DNA from: UBA6918 sp040754425
GTDB lineage: Bacteria; Pseudomonadota; Gammaproteobacteria; Burkholderiales; Thiobacillaceae
Length of the DNA stretch: 64,000 nucleotides
Direction of reading: 5' to 3'
Assembly: GCA_040754425.1 (NCBI GenBank)
Contig: JBFMCR010000032.1
Span: 1 to 64,000, forward strand
Made by a program: the position numbers and the translations under genes. Within the stretch, counting starts at the first letter, position 1; every line of letters starts with the position of its first letter. The notes under the pieces were generated by a model. That model worked only from the letters and a program-made list of their open reading frames with translations. It made no database searches and was not told where the DNA came from. Of the stretch, positions 33,660 through 41,182 are shown piece by piece.

Positions 33660-33983
33660 TCAGAACGGCAGCTTCATGCCGGGAGGCAGCGGCATGCCCT
33701 GGGTGACCGCGCCCATTTTTTCCTGCGTGGCGGCCTCGGCCTTGCGCACGGCATCGTTGAAGGCGGCGGCAATGAGGTCTTCGAGCATTTCCTTGTCGTC
33801 CATCACGCCGGGGGCGATCTGCACGCGGCGCACGTCGTTGCGACAGGTCATGACGACCTTGACCATGCCGGCGCCGGACACGCCCTCCACTTCCGTCTCC
33901 GCCAGCTGTTCCTGGACTTTCTGCATGTTCTGCTGCATCAGCTGAACCTGCTTCATCATGTTGCCGATTCCGCCTTTCATCAT
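33660..33983 (-). CDS. ybaB: YbaB/EbfC nucleoid-associated protein
   Basis: The 107-residue protein matches YbaB/EbfC in length and motifs: a helical N-terminus rich in Met and Gln (NMMKQVQLMQQNMQKVQ), the VEGVSGAGMVKV strand, DDKEMLEDLIAAAFNDA and a Pro-rich MPLPPGMKLPF end. It binds DNA as a dimer. The ATG at 33983 overlaps the dnaX stop as ATGA, showing coupling; a second ATG follows directly. Confidence 0.95.
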   Translation of the reverse strand: MMKGGIGNMMKQVQLMQQNMQKVQEQLAETEVEGVSGAGMVKVVMTCRNDVRRVQIAPGVMDDKEMLEDLIAAAFNDAVRKAEAATQEKMGAVTQGMPLPPGMKLPF

Positions 33984-35659
33984 TGCGATTCTCCCAGAGG
34001 TTGTATGGATGCCGGATCGACCCGCGCATCGAATTGTTCCACCAGATCCCGGATGAAGGGATCGGTCTCGATCGCCGCCACGGCTTCCGCCTGTTTCTCG
34101 GCCCTGGCGCGGGCCCTGACTTCGACCGGACTCTGCTCGCCTGAAGCGCCGACTTCGATGCCCACCTTGAGTCCGGCGCCGAATTTCTGCCTGAGCGCGG
34201 CTTCCAGCTTTTCCTGGTAGATCTTGTCGAGGAGGTGCTTGTGCGCCTCGGGCAGGCCAAGCTGCATCGTGCCGCCGTCGAAGGATTTGAGTTCGCACTG
34301 GTCGGCCAGCATGCGCGCCATACCGCCGAGTTTGAGATCGGCGACGATGGCAGGCCAGTCCTGGCTGGACTGCATCTGCGCTACGGGCTGCGTCCTGACC
34401 GGGGCTTGCGCTGACGGCGGCATGTCGGGCAGTTTTTCGGAAACCGCCTGTGGCGCCGCGTCCCGCACAGGCGGCGGCGCGGCAACGGACACAGTACGCC
34501 TTATGCCGGCGACCGCAAGCGGTTTGCCGGTTTCGGCCGCCGTCGTGAAGGCCAGCATGCGCAAGAGCGTCATGCTGAAGCCGGACAGTTCGTCCGGCGC
34601 GAAGGGCAGGTCGCGGCGGCCGTTTAAGGCAATCTGGTAATAAAGCTGCACGGTCTCGGCGTCGAGCTTTTGCGCATATTCCTGCACGCGTGCGGCATCC
34701 TGTTCGTCAGCGAGTGCAGCGGGTGCTGCCTGCACCAGGGCGATGCGGGTCAGCAAAGCCCCCAGGTCCTGCAGGGCGGCGCTCAGCGACAGGCCTCTTT
34801 CCGACAGCAGGCGCGGCTGCGCCAGCAGCAGATCGGCATCCTGGCGCGAAAGCGCATCGAGGATGTCGAACAGGTATTCCTGGCCCACGGTACCGAGCAT
34901 GGCTTCCACCGCGGCGGCTTCGAGCCTGCCGCTGCCGTGGGCGATGGCCTGGTCGGTGAGCGAGAGCGCATCGCGCATGCTGCCGTTGGCGGCGCGCGCA
35001 AGCAGGTTCAGCGCGGACGCTTCGGCGGCGATGCCCTCCTCGCCCAGCACGTAGGCAAGGCGCTGCGTGACCTGCGCCGGGGTCATGGGCTTGAGGTTGA
35101 ACTGCAGGCAGCGCGAGAGCACGGTCACCGGAATTTTCTGCGGGTCGGTGGTGGCAAGGATGAACTTCACGTGCTCGGGCGGCTCTTCCAGCGTCTTCAG
35201 CATGGAGTTGAAGGCCGGCTTCGACAGCATGTGCACTTCGTCGATGATGTAGACCTTGTAGCGGCCGACGGTGGGCGCGTACTGCGCGTTGTCCAGCACC
35301 TCGCGCATGTTGTCGACGCCGGTGTTGGATGCCGCGTCCAGTTCCAGGAGGTCGACGAAGCGGCCGGCGTCGATCTGCCTGCAGGCGCTGCACTCGCCGC
35401 AGGGCTCGGGCGTGACGCCGGTTTCGCAGTTGAGGCATTTGGCGAGGATGCGCGCCAGCGTGGTCTTGCCTACCCCGCGCGTGCCGGTGAAAAGATAGGC
35501 GTGATGCAGCCGCCCCTGGGTGAGCGCATTCGACAGCGCCTGCACCACGTGCTCCTGCCCGGTGAGGTCGGCAAAGCGTCTGGGGCGCCACTTGCGCGCC
35601 AGGGCCACCGAGGCTTGATTCTTGGCGGGTTGCGAGGAGTCGCCGAAAAGATCAGACAT
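33980..35659 (-). CDS. dnaX: DNA polymerase III subunit gamma/tau
   Basis: The 559-residue protein has the AAA+ clamp-loader core: Walker A GTRGVGKTTLA (near residue 50), the four-cysteine zinc module CLNCETGVTPEPCGECSAC, Walker B DEVHML and the sensor region ATTDPQKIPVTVLSRC. The C-terminal third is the shorter tau-type domain. I see no A-AAA-AAG slippery run of the E. coli kind, so separate gamma production by frameshift is not supported. The start codon directly touches a tandem-arm repeat, leaving no normal ribosome binding site. Confidence 0.97.
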   Translation of the reverse strand: MSDLFGDSSQPAKNQASVALARKWRPRRFADLTGQEHVVQALSNALTQGRLHHAYLFTGTRGVGKTTLARILAKCLNCETGVTPEPCGECSACRQIDAGRFVDLLELDAASNTGVDNMREVLDNAQYAPTVGRYKVYIIDEVHMLSKPAFNSMLKTLEEPPEHVKFILATTDPQKIPVTVLSRCLQFNLKPMTPAQVTQRLAYVLGEEGIAAEASALNLLARAANGSMRDALSLTDQAIAHGSGRLEAAAVEAMLGTVGQEYLFDILDALSRQDADLLLAQPRLLSERGLSLSAALQDLGALLTRIALVQAAPAALADEQDAARVQEYAQKLDAETVQLYYQIALNGRRDLPFAPDELSGFSMTLLRMLAFTTAAETGKPLAVAGIRRTVSVAAPPPVRDAAPQAVSEKLPDMPPSAQAPVRTQPVAQMQSSQDWPAIVADLKLGGMARMLADQCELKSFDGGTMQLGLPEAHKHLLDKIYQEKLEAALRQKFGAGLKVGIEVGASGEQSPVEVRARARAEKQAEAVAAIETDPFIRDLVEQFDARVDPASIQPLGESQ

Positions 35660-35772
35660 AGGGGTCAGGGATCAGGATTCCGGATTCAGGGGTAGTTGCA
35701 GCCGTAGGCTGCGCTTTACTTTACAAGACGCGTAGCACATTCCCTGATCCCTGAATCCTGATCCCCGAATCC
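35660..35772. repeat. Heptamer-arm inverted repeat between 4.5S RNA and dnaX
   Basis: The left arm (35660-35694) is a run of 7-bp units AGGGGTC, AGGGATC, AGGATTC, CGGATTC; the right arm (35740-35772) is the reverse complement style of the same units. Between them lies a core of about 45 bases with the stem GCAGCC-TAC-GGCTGC on the transcribed strand. The arm begins at the base before the dnaX ATG. The core is shared with the repeat at 39584-39712. Confidence 0.75.
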
Positions 35773-35782
35773 AAAATAAAGT

Positions 35783-35878
35783 GGCGAGCCTTGACCCCGG
35801 CACTGGTAACGATCCGCTATGGCTGCTTCCTTCCGGACCTGACCAGGTTCACGGGGCTGCCATGCGGGGAGGCCCGCC
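35783..35878 (-). ncRNA. ffs: Signal recognition particle 4.5S RNA
   Basis: On the minus strand the sequence contains the conserved SRP domain IV hairpin, with CAGGTCCGGAAGGAAGCAGC, the GGAA tetraloop and symmetric loop that bind Ffh. The ends pair (GGCGGGCC at the 5' end with GGCTCGCC at the 3' end, one G-U pair), giving about 96 nt. It lies just upstream of dnaX on the same strand, the usual place in proteobacteria. TAAAAT about 10 bases upstream may be its -10 box. Confidence 0.95.
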
Positions 35879-35942
35879 GCTTGTATTTTACCGCTTTATC
35901 CTGAAAACGTATTCGCCCCTGCAAAGCAAATTCAAAAGCTTT

Positions 35943-36073
35943 GAACGCAGAGACGCAGAGAAAAAACAATAATAAAGGTAATGTGAGGCGAGGAGTAATT
36001 CCTTGCTCCCTCCCTTATCCTCCCATGCCTCCCTGTCAGTGCTTTGGGGTTTCTTTGCGTCTATGCGCTGAAC
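35943..36073. repeat. Nested tandem-arm inverted repeat downstream of aroG
   Basis: The outer arms are ACGCAGAG-ACGCAGAG (35943-35960) and its imperfect complement CTTTGCGTCTATGCGC (36053-36073). An inner pair consists of GAGGCGAGGAG and a pyrimidine run with CTCCCTCCC and CCTCCC units. It occupies most of the gap between the aroG stop and the 4.5S RNA promoter, where a terminator would be expected. Confidence 0.6.
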
Positions 36074-36086
36074 GATTTTTACCGCT

Positions 36087-37163
36087 TTACTGATCGTCGA
36101 GCGGCTCTTTCAGGCGGCGGCTTCGCACCGCGCCCGCAAGTTCGCGCAAGAGCGGCACGGTGTCGTCCCAGCCGATGCAGGCGTCGGTGACGGACACCCC
36201 GTATTCCAGCGGCTTGCCCACGCACTGGTCCTGGCGCCCCGGCTTGAGGTGGGACTCGATCATGACGCCCATGATGCGATGCTCGCCGTTGGCGATCTGT
36301 TCTGCGACATTGCGCCCGACTTCGAGCTGTCTTTCGTACTGCTTGCCGGAGTTGGCGTGCGAGAGATCGATCATCACTTCCTGGCGCAGGCCGGCGGCGG
36401 CAAGCTCCTTGCACGCCGCTTCCACGCTGGCTGCGTCGTAGTTGGGCTGCCTGCCGCCGCGCAGGATGACGTGGCAGTCCTCGTTGCCGGCGGTCCTGAA
36501 CACGGCGACGTGGCCGGACTTGGTGACGGAAATGAAATGATGGCGCGCCGCCGCGGCCTTGATGGCATCGACCGCGATGCGGATGTTGCCGTCGGTGCCG
36601 TTTTTGAAGCCGATCGGGCACGAGGTGCCTGACGCCAGCTGCCGGTGCGACTGCGATTCCGTGGTGCGCGCGCCGATCGCGCCCCAGGCCACGAGATCGG
36701 CGATGTACTGCGGCGACACCAGATCGAGGAACTCGGTCGCCGCCGGCAGTCCCAGTTCGTTGATGTCGAGCAGTATCTTGCGCGCCAGATGCAGGCCTTC
36801 GTTGATGTCGAAGCTCTCGTTCAGATGCGGGTCGTTGATCAGCCCCTTCCAGCCCACCGTGGTGCGCGGCTTCTCGAAATACACGCGCATGACGATGATG
36901 AGTTCGTGCGTGAGTTCGTCGGCGATGTTCTTCAGCCGGGCCGCATATTCCAGCGCGGCCTTGGGGTCATGTATGGAGCAGGGGCCGACGACGACCACCA
37001 GGCGGTCGTCGGCGCCGCGCAGCACGTCGTGGATCTGGTTGCGCGCGCGGTACACGGTTTCCGTCACCCTGTCGCTGGCCGGCAGGTCGTCCATGAGCTG
37101 CTCGGGCGTGATCAGCTCGCCTACCTGTTCGATGCGGGTGTCGTCGGTTCTGTAATGCGTCAT
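36087..37163 (-). CDS. aroG: 3-deoxy-7-phosphoheptulonate (DAHP) synthase, class I
   Basis: The 358-residue protein is a type I DAHP synthase of the AroF/G/H family: VVVVGPCSIHDPKAA with the metal-binding Cys, MRVYFEKPRTTVGWKG, the ESQSHRQLASG loop, and DLSHANSGK and IMGVMIESHL motifs. It condenses phosphoenolpyruvate and erythrose-4-P, the first step to aromatic amino acids. The start at 37163 follows AAAGGACACTGAT. The leader contains a Phe/Tyr-rich peptide and a terminator hairpin, so attenuation by Phe or Tyr supply is predicted. Which amino acid inhibits the enzyme itself cannot be told from the sequence by eye. Confidence 0.96.
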   Translation of the reverse strand: MTHYRTDDTRIEQVGELITPEQLMDDLPASDRVTETVYRARNQIHDVLRGADDRLVVVVGPCSIHDPKAALEYAARLKNIADELTHELIIVMRVYFEKPRTTVGWKGLINDPHLNESFDINEGLHLARKILLDINELGLPAATEFLDLVSPQYIADLVAWGAIGARTTESQSHRQLASGTSCPIGFKNGTDGNIRIAVDAIKAAAARHHFISVTKSGHVAVFRTAGNEDCHVILRGGRQPNYDAASVEAACKELAAAGLRQEVMIDLSHANSGKQYERQLEVGRNVAEQIANGEHRIMGVMIESHLKPGRQDQCVGKPLEYGVSVTDACIGWDDTVPLLRELAGAVRSRRLKEPLDDQ

Positions 37164-37189
37164 ATCAGTGTCCTTTGTCGCCCCATAAC

Positions 37190-37215
37190 AAAAAACCGCC
37201 AGGGGCGCTGGCGGT
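37190..37215 (-). terminator. Intrinsic terminator in the aroG leader (attenuator)
   Basis: On the transcribed strand ACCGCCAG (37215-37208), a 5-base loop and CTGGCGGT (37202-37195) form a perfect 8-bp stem followed by a run of six T. It lies 27 bases before the aroG ATG, so it would stop transcription before the gene. GGCGGTC at 37261-37255, inside the last codons of the leader peptide, is exactly complementary to GACCGCC at 37216-37210 in the left arm and can form the rival antiterminator. Confidence 0.85.
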
Positions 37216-37242
37216 CTTTCGGGGATGTTTGCGATGCTTGGG

Positions 37243-37311
37243 TCATTCCCTCCCGACCGCCTGTGGCGTGGGATGAAAGAAATAAAAAAAGCCGGCAAAC
37301 AGTCTGTACAT
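37243..37311 (-). CDS. aroG leader peptide, Phe/Tyr-rich, 22 residues
   Basis: An ATG at 37311 opens a 22-codon frame ending in TGA at 37245-37243. It contains LFAGFFYFFHP: five Phe and one Tyr within 9 residues, plus Tyr at position 2. Its last codons overlap the antiterminator strand of the attenuator. This is the arrangement of pheA and pheST leader peptides: starved ribosomes stall on the Phe/Tyr codons and free the antiterminator, while well-fed ribosomes reach the stop codon, cover it and let the terminator form. No strong ribosome binding site is visible before the ATG. Confidence 0.8.
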   Translation of the reverse strand: MYRLFAGFFYFFHPTPQAVGRE

Positions 37312-37337
37312 GGCTTGAATGCTATCAGACGAAACCA

Positions 37338-37367
37338 TTACAAACAACCTATCGAATTGATAGTCAA
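37338..37367 (-). promoter_or_regulatory. Possible aroG promoter with inverted repeat in the spacer
   Basis: TTGACT (37367-37362) overlaps the stop codon of the upstream CDGSH gene; TTTGTA or TTGTAA follows at 17-18 bases as a poor -10 box. The spacer holds CTATC-AATTC-GATAG, a perfect 5-bp inverted repeat that could be a protein site. Transcription would begin about 20 bases before the leader peptide. Confidence 0.4.
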
Positions 37368-37600
37368 AGACTTTCGTGGGCGCCGTCGCAGAAGGGCGGA
37401 TCCGCGGTCCACTTGCAGCCGCACAGCGACACGGTCTCTTTTTGCGCAATGACAAACTCCTTGGGCTCGAAACCGGTGCCCTCGTGCGAGCCGTCGCAGA
37501 AAGGCTGGCTCTTGGAACGGCCGCAGGCGCACCAGTAGTAGGTGCCGGGCTTGAGCTCCAGTTCGTAGGGGGCTTTTTGCGCGATGACGGGATCTTCCAT
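37364..37600 (-). CDS. Double CDGSH iron-sulfur protein
   Basis: The 78-residue protein carries two CDGSH modules: C24-x-C26 ... C35-D-G-S-H39 and C60-x-C62 ... C71-D-G-A-H75. Each holds a 2Fe-2S cluster with three Cys and one His. This is the small soluble bacterial form of mitoNEET-like proteins, linked with cluster or electron transfer. The partner is unknown. It starts 11 bases after the ankyrin gene and is probably co-transcribed with it. Confidence 0.92.
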   Translation of the reverse strand: MEDPVIAQKAPYELELKPGTYYWCACGRSKSQPFCDGSHEGTGFEPKEFVIAQKETVSLCGCKWTADPPFCDGAHESL

Positions 37601-37611
37601 GCTGTCTCCTG

Positions 37612-38196
37612 TTAATGGTCGGGGTTGCGCACCTGCGGCTTCAGAAACGTGACGACGTTCGAGCCGGGGGCGTTCTTGGTCGAGCAGCTGCCCTCGCCCA
37701 CGCCGGCATCGCGCTCGGCCTCGTTTAGGATGTTGATGACTTCGACGTAGAACTTGTCCTTCACCATCATCAGCGCGGTGAGGCCGCCGTCGTTCCTGGC
37801 CAGCACGTCGGCGCCGCCGGCGAGCAGGGCCTGGCAGACATCGGCCTCGCCGTAGCCTGCGGCCAGCATCAAGGGGCGGATGCCGTAGGTGATCCTGACG
37901 TTGGGGTCGGCGCCGGCTTCGATCAGACGGCTGACGATCTCGGGGAAGCCGCGATCCAGCTCCGCGTTGTAACAGGCTTTCATCAGCGCGGTCCAGCCCA
38001 GTTCGTCCCTGGCATCGACCTCGGCGCCGGCGGCGAGCAGGGCTTCCACCATTTCCAGGCTGCCGCCGTGCGCGGCGTTCATCAGCGCGGTGGCGCCATA
38101 GGCATCGCGCGCGTTGGCATCCGCGCCGTTGGCGAGCAGCTCGCGCACGCGCTCGACGTCTTTGGCATTCACGGCTTCGATCAGTTGTTGGCTCAT
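37612..38196 (-). CDS. Ankyrin repeat protein
   Basis: The 194-residue protein is made of four to five ankyrin repeats (motifs such as DAYGATALMNAAHGGSLEMV, DELGWTALMKACYN, TYGIRPLMLAAGYGEADVC). The N-terminus has no signal peptide, so a cytoplasmic protein-binding role is likely. A C-terminal tail after about residue 160 contains a lone Cys and no repeat. It is followed closely by the double CDGSH gene, suggesting a joint function that I cannot name. Confidence 0.9.
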   Translation of the reverse strand: MSQQLIEAVNAKDVERVRELLANGADANARDAYGATALMNAAHGGSLEMVEALLAAGAEVDARDELGWTALMKACYNAELDRGFPEIVSRLIEAGADPNVRITYGIRPLMLAAGYGEADVCQALLAGGADVLARNDGGLTALMMVKDKFYVEVINILNEAERDAGVGEGSCSTKNAPGSNVVTFLKPQVRNPDH

Positions 38197-38287
38197 TGAA
38201 CTCTCCTTGCGGGCACGGCGCCCGAATTACCCGAGAATTTTAGTCGGGTATAAGCGTACAGGCAAGCCTCATCGACACCGCCCCGCA

Positions 38288-39583
38288 TCAACGGCTCCGC
38301 AGCGCCGCGCGTCTGCCGCGCCGCACATCGATCCCGATCAGTACGGCCAGGCCGATCAAAAAGTAGGCGCCGGTAAACAGCATGGCCAGCCGATGATTGC
38401 CGCCGCTGGCCCAGGCCGCGGCACCGTAGGTCACGGGGCCGAGGATGGAAGACAGCTTCACCGCCAGCCCCCACAGGCCGAAAAACTCGGCGCGATGGGC
38501 ATGCGGGCTGAGATAGCCGATGAAGGCACGCCCCGCGGATTGCGAGGCGCCCAGGCACAGGCCTGCCACATTGGCCGCCAGCCAGAAGGCTTCCGCATCC
38601 ACTGCACGATAGGCCAGCACCACCATGGCGAGCCAGCCGATCAGGGTCGCAGCCACCGCGCGCTTGTGCCCGATGCGGTCCTGCACATAGCCGAAACCGA
38701 AAGCGCCTGCGGCCGCGGTGACATTCACGACCAAGATCAGCCATATGGTCTGGCGCGTGTCGAAGCCCATGGCCTGCTGCGCATAGATGGCGGCAAGCGC
38801 GATCACCGCCTGGATGCCGGCCTGGTAGAACACGATGCAGATGAGAAAGCGGAAAAGGTCGCGGTACTGGCGCGCATGCGCGAGGCTTTTCCCCACACGA
38901 CGAAAGGCATCGCGCGCGAACCCCGCAGTCGCCGGCTTGGGCCGGGCACGTTCTTTCAGGACGAGAAAGGTCGGCAATGCCGCCAGTGCAAACAGCGTCG
39001 CGGTAATGAACAGCACGCCGGGAACGAAATCGGCGGCGCCGCCGCCAAGCGACTGCACATGCTCGACATAAGCCAGGCAAACCGCCAGCACCAGGAGGCC
39101 GCCGATGTAGCCCAAGCTCCAGCCCCAGCCGGACACCCTGCCCAGCATGCGCCCGCGCGCAAGCTCCGGCAGAAAGGCGGCAATCAGGTTTTCGCCGGTG
39201 CCGAAGAAAAAGTTTGAAAACGCCACCAGCAGCATGGCGAAAGCGACCTGACCGGGTTCAGGCAAAGACAGCAGCGCGGTGCCTGCCACGCAGCCGATGG
39301 TAGAAATGAGCAGAAGTTTTTTCTTGGCGCCGGCGAGGTCGGCATACGCGCCGAGCAAAGGGCCTGTGAGCATGATGGCTGCGTATGAGACCGCCAAGGC
39401 GGTGCTCCAGGCAAAGCTCGCCCACGGCGCATTGTCCGCGATCACCGCGACGAAGAAGGCATTGTAGACCGCGGTGATGACGACCGTGGTGTAGCCGGAG
39501 TTGGCGAAGTCATACAGCGCCCACGCCCACACCTCGCGCTTTTTCACTCCCGGATTGAGCGAACTGGAGCGTTTTGCAGTCAA
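38288..39583 (-). CDS. MFS transporter of the UMF1/Atg22 type
   Basis: The 431-residue protein has about 12 membrane helices and the N-terminal motif EVWAWALYDFANSGYTTVV, a hallmark of UMF1/Atg22-like permeases. In the middle of the protein is the loop DRIGHKRA, corresponding to the MFS signature. The substrate is unknown; family members have been linked to amino acid efflux. The only start in reach of the N-terminus is a TTG at 39583 with no ribosome binding site, because a heptamer-arm repeat ends right against it. Confidence 0.88.
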   Translation of the reverse strand: MTAKRSSSLNPGVKKREVWAWALYDFANSGYTTVVITAVYNAFFVAVIADNAPWASFAWSTALAVSYAAIMLTGPLLGAYADLAGAKKKLLLISTIGCVAGTALLSLPEPGQVAFAMLLVAFSNFFFGTGENLIAAFLPELARGRMLGRVSGWGWSLGYIGGLLVLAVCLAYVEHVQSLGGGAADFVPGVLFITATLFALAALPTFLVLKERARPKPATAGFARDAFRRVGKSLAHARQYRDLFRFLICIVFYQAGIQAVIALAAIYAQQAMGFDTRQTIWLILVVNVTAAAGAFGFGYVQDRIGHKRAVAATLIGWLAMVVLAYRAVDAEAFWLAANVAGLCLGASQSAGRAFIGYLSPHAHRAEFFGLWGLAVKLSSILGPVTYGAAAWASGGNHRLAMLFTGAYFLIGLAVLIGIDVRRGRRAALRSR

Positions 39584-39712
39584 GGGATTCAGGGGCTAGG
39601 GGCTAGGGGCTAGGGGCTAGGGGGCTAGGGATTGTGCGGCTGCAGGCCGCGCTCATTTTTACAATGCGCAAAGCTCATTCCCTGAATCCTGGCCCCTGAA
39701 TCCTGGCCCCTA
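39584..39712. repeat. Heptamer-arm inverted repeat filling the tldD-MFS gap
   Basis: Left arm: GGGATTC followed by four to five AGGGGCT copies (39584-39630). Right arm: AGGGGCC and AGGATTC units on the other strand (39678-39712), running through the tldD stop codon. The core (about 39631-39677) contains, on the transcribed strand, the stem GCGGC-CTGCA-GCCGC. The element spans exactly from the tldD stop codon to the MFS start codon. Confidence 0.8.
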
Positions 39713-41182
39713 GGCCGTCCCGCCTACGGTCAGGCCATCGATGCGCAGGGTGGGCTGGCCCACGCCGACCGGCACGCTCTGGCCTTCCTTGCCGCAGGTG
39801 CCGACGCCGGAGTCGAGCTGCATGTCGTTGCCGATCATCATGACGCGGGTGAGCGCGTCGGGACCGTTGCCAATCAAGGTGGCGCCCTTGACGGGATAAG
39901 TGACCTTGCCGTCTTCGATCATGTAGGCCTCGGCGGTGGAGAACACGAATTTGCCGCTGGTGATGTCGACCTGGCCGCCGCCGAAGTTGACGGCATACAG
40001 GCCGCGCTTGACGGAAGCGATGATTTCCTGCGGATCCCTGTCGCCGGTGAGCATGTAGGTGTTGGTCATGCGCGGCATGGGCAGGTGGGCGAAGGACTCG
40101 CGCCGCCCGTTGCCGGTGACCGGCACGCCCATGAGTCGCGCGTTGAGGCTGTCCTGCATGTAGCCCACGAGGATGCCGTCCTCGATCAGCACGGTGCGCT
40201 GGGTGGGATTGCCTTCGTCGTCGACGTTGAGCGAGCCGCGGCGCAGGGGGATGGTGCCGTCGTCGATAACCGTCACGCCGGGCGAGGCCACGCGCTCGCC
40301 GATGCGTCCGGAGAAGGCGGAACTGCCCTTGCGGTTGAAGTCGCCTTCAAGCCCGTGGCCCACCGCCTCGTGCAGCAGGATGCCGGGCCAGCCCGGACCC
40401 AGTACCACCGGCATGACGCCGGCCGGCGCGGGCCGCGCGGCCAGATTGGTGACGGCCTGGTGCACGGCCTGGCGCGCGTACTCTTCCAGTTTCTCGTCAG
40501 TGAAATATTCGTAGCCGAAGCGTCCGCCGCCGCCGCCCGAACCCTGCTCGCGGCGGCCGTTTTCTTCCGCGATGACCTGAAGGGACAGCCGCACCAGCGG
40601 GCGCACGTCGGCGGCGGTGTGGCCGTCGGAACGCGCCACGTAGATGACATCATATTCCGAAGCCAGGCTGGCGATGACCTGGATCACGCGCGGATCGAGC
40701 TTGCGCGCGATCGATTCCAGTCTTTCCAGCAGAACGATCTTCTTCGCATCTTCCATGCTCGCCAGCGGGTCGATGGGCCGGTACAGCGCGCGCGCGTCGC
40801 CCTTCGTGCTCAATGCGTAAGCCTTGCCGCCGCCGCTTTTGGCAATGGCGCGGGTGACATCGGCCGCCTGCGACAGCGCGTCGAGGCTGATTTCGTCGGA
40901 ATAGGCGAAGGCCGTCTTTTCGCCCGACACCGCACGCACGCCCACGCCCTGGTCGATGTTGAAGCTGCCGGACTTGACCTGGCTCTCTTCCAGGGTCCAC
41001 GCCTCCGAGCGGCTGTACTGAAAATAGAGATCGGCGTAGTCGAGGTCGTGGGTGAGCAGCTTGCCGAACACGGGCGCAAGCCGGCTGCCGTCGAGATCGT
41101 TGGGCGCAAGCAGGGTGTCCTGCGCGACGCGGAACAACTGTTCACTGTTTTGGATGGGCGTGGCGGCATCGGTCGGTTTCAT
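39710..41182 (-). CDS. tldD: Metalloprotease TldD
   Basis: The 490-residue protein has the zinc motif HEAVGHGLEGD (HExxxH) and the conserved GDRDPQEIIASV and C-terminal GTCGKEGQSVPVGVGQP regions of the TldD/PmbA family. With TldE it cleaves unfolded peptides and matures microcin-type and PQQ-like precursors; no tldE is in the window. It overlaps the nitrilase gene by ATGA. Its stop codon is inside the heptamer-arm repeat. Confidence 0.96.
   Translation of the reverse strand: MKPTDAATPIQNSEQLFRVAQDTLLAPNDLDGSRLAPVFGKLLTHDLDYADLYFQYSRSEAWTLEESQVKSGSFNIDQGVGVRAVSGEKTAFAYSDEISLDALSQAADVTRAIAKSGGGKAYALSTKGDARALYRPIDPLASMEDAKKIVLLERLESIARKLDPRVIQVIASLASEYDVIYVARSDGHTAADVRPLVRLSLQVIAEENGRREQGSGGGGGRFGYEYFTDEKLEEYARQAVHQAVTNLAARPAPAGVMPVVLGPGWPGILLHEAVGHGLEGDFNRKGSSAFSGRIGERVASPGVTVIDDGTIPLRRGSLNVDDEGNPTQRTVLIEDGILVGYMQDSLNARLMGVPVTGNGRRESFAHLPMPRMTNTYMLTGDRDPQEIIASVKRGLYAVNFGGGQVDITSGKFVFSTAEAYMIEDGKVTYPVKGATLIGNGPDALTRVMMIGNDMQLDSGVGTCGKEGQSVPVGVGQPTLRIDGLTVGGTA

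Noticed and set aside
34400..34480. A programmed frameshift site in dnaX
   Set aside because: Only a five-A run is present in the relevant region, not the A-AAA-AAG heptamer with downstream stem seen in E. coli.
37261..37320. Leader frame extended upstream to 37455 as a 70-residue protein
   Set aside because: The upstream part is out-of-frame translation of the CDGSH gene; only the last 22 codons make sense, as a leader peptide.
39584..39712. CRISPR-like array from the repeated AGGGGCT units
   Set aside because: The units are contiguous 7-bp tandems without spacers and form one arm of an inverted repeat.
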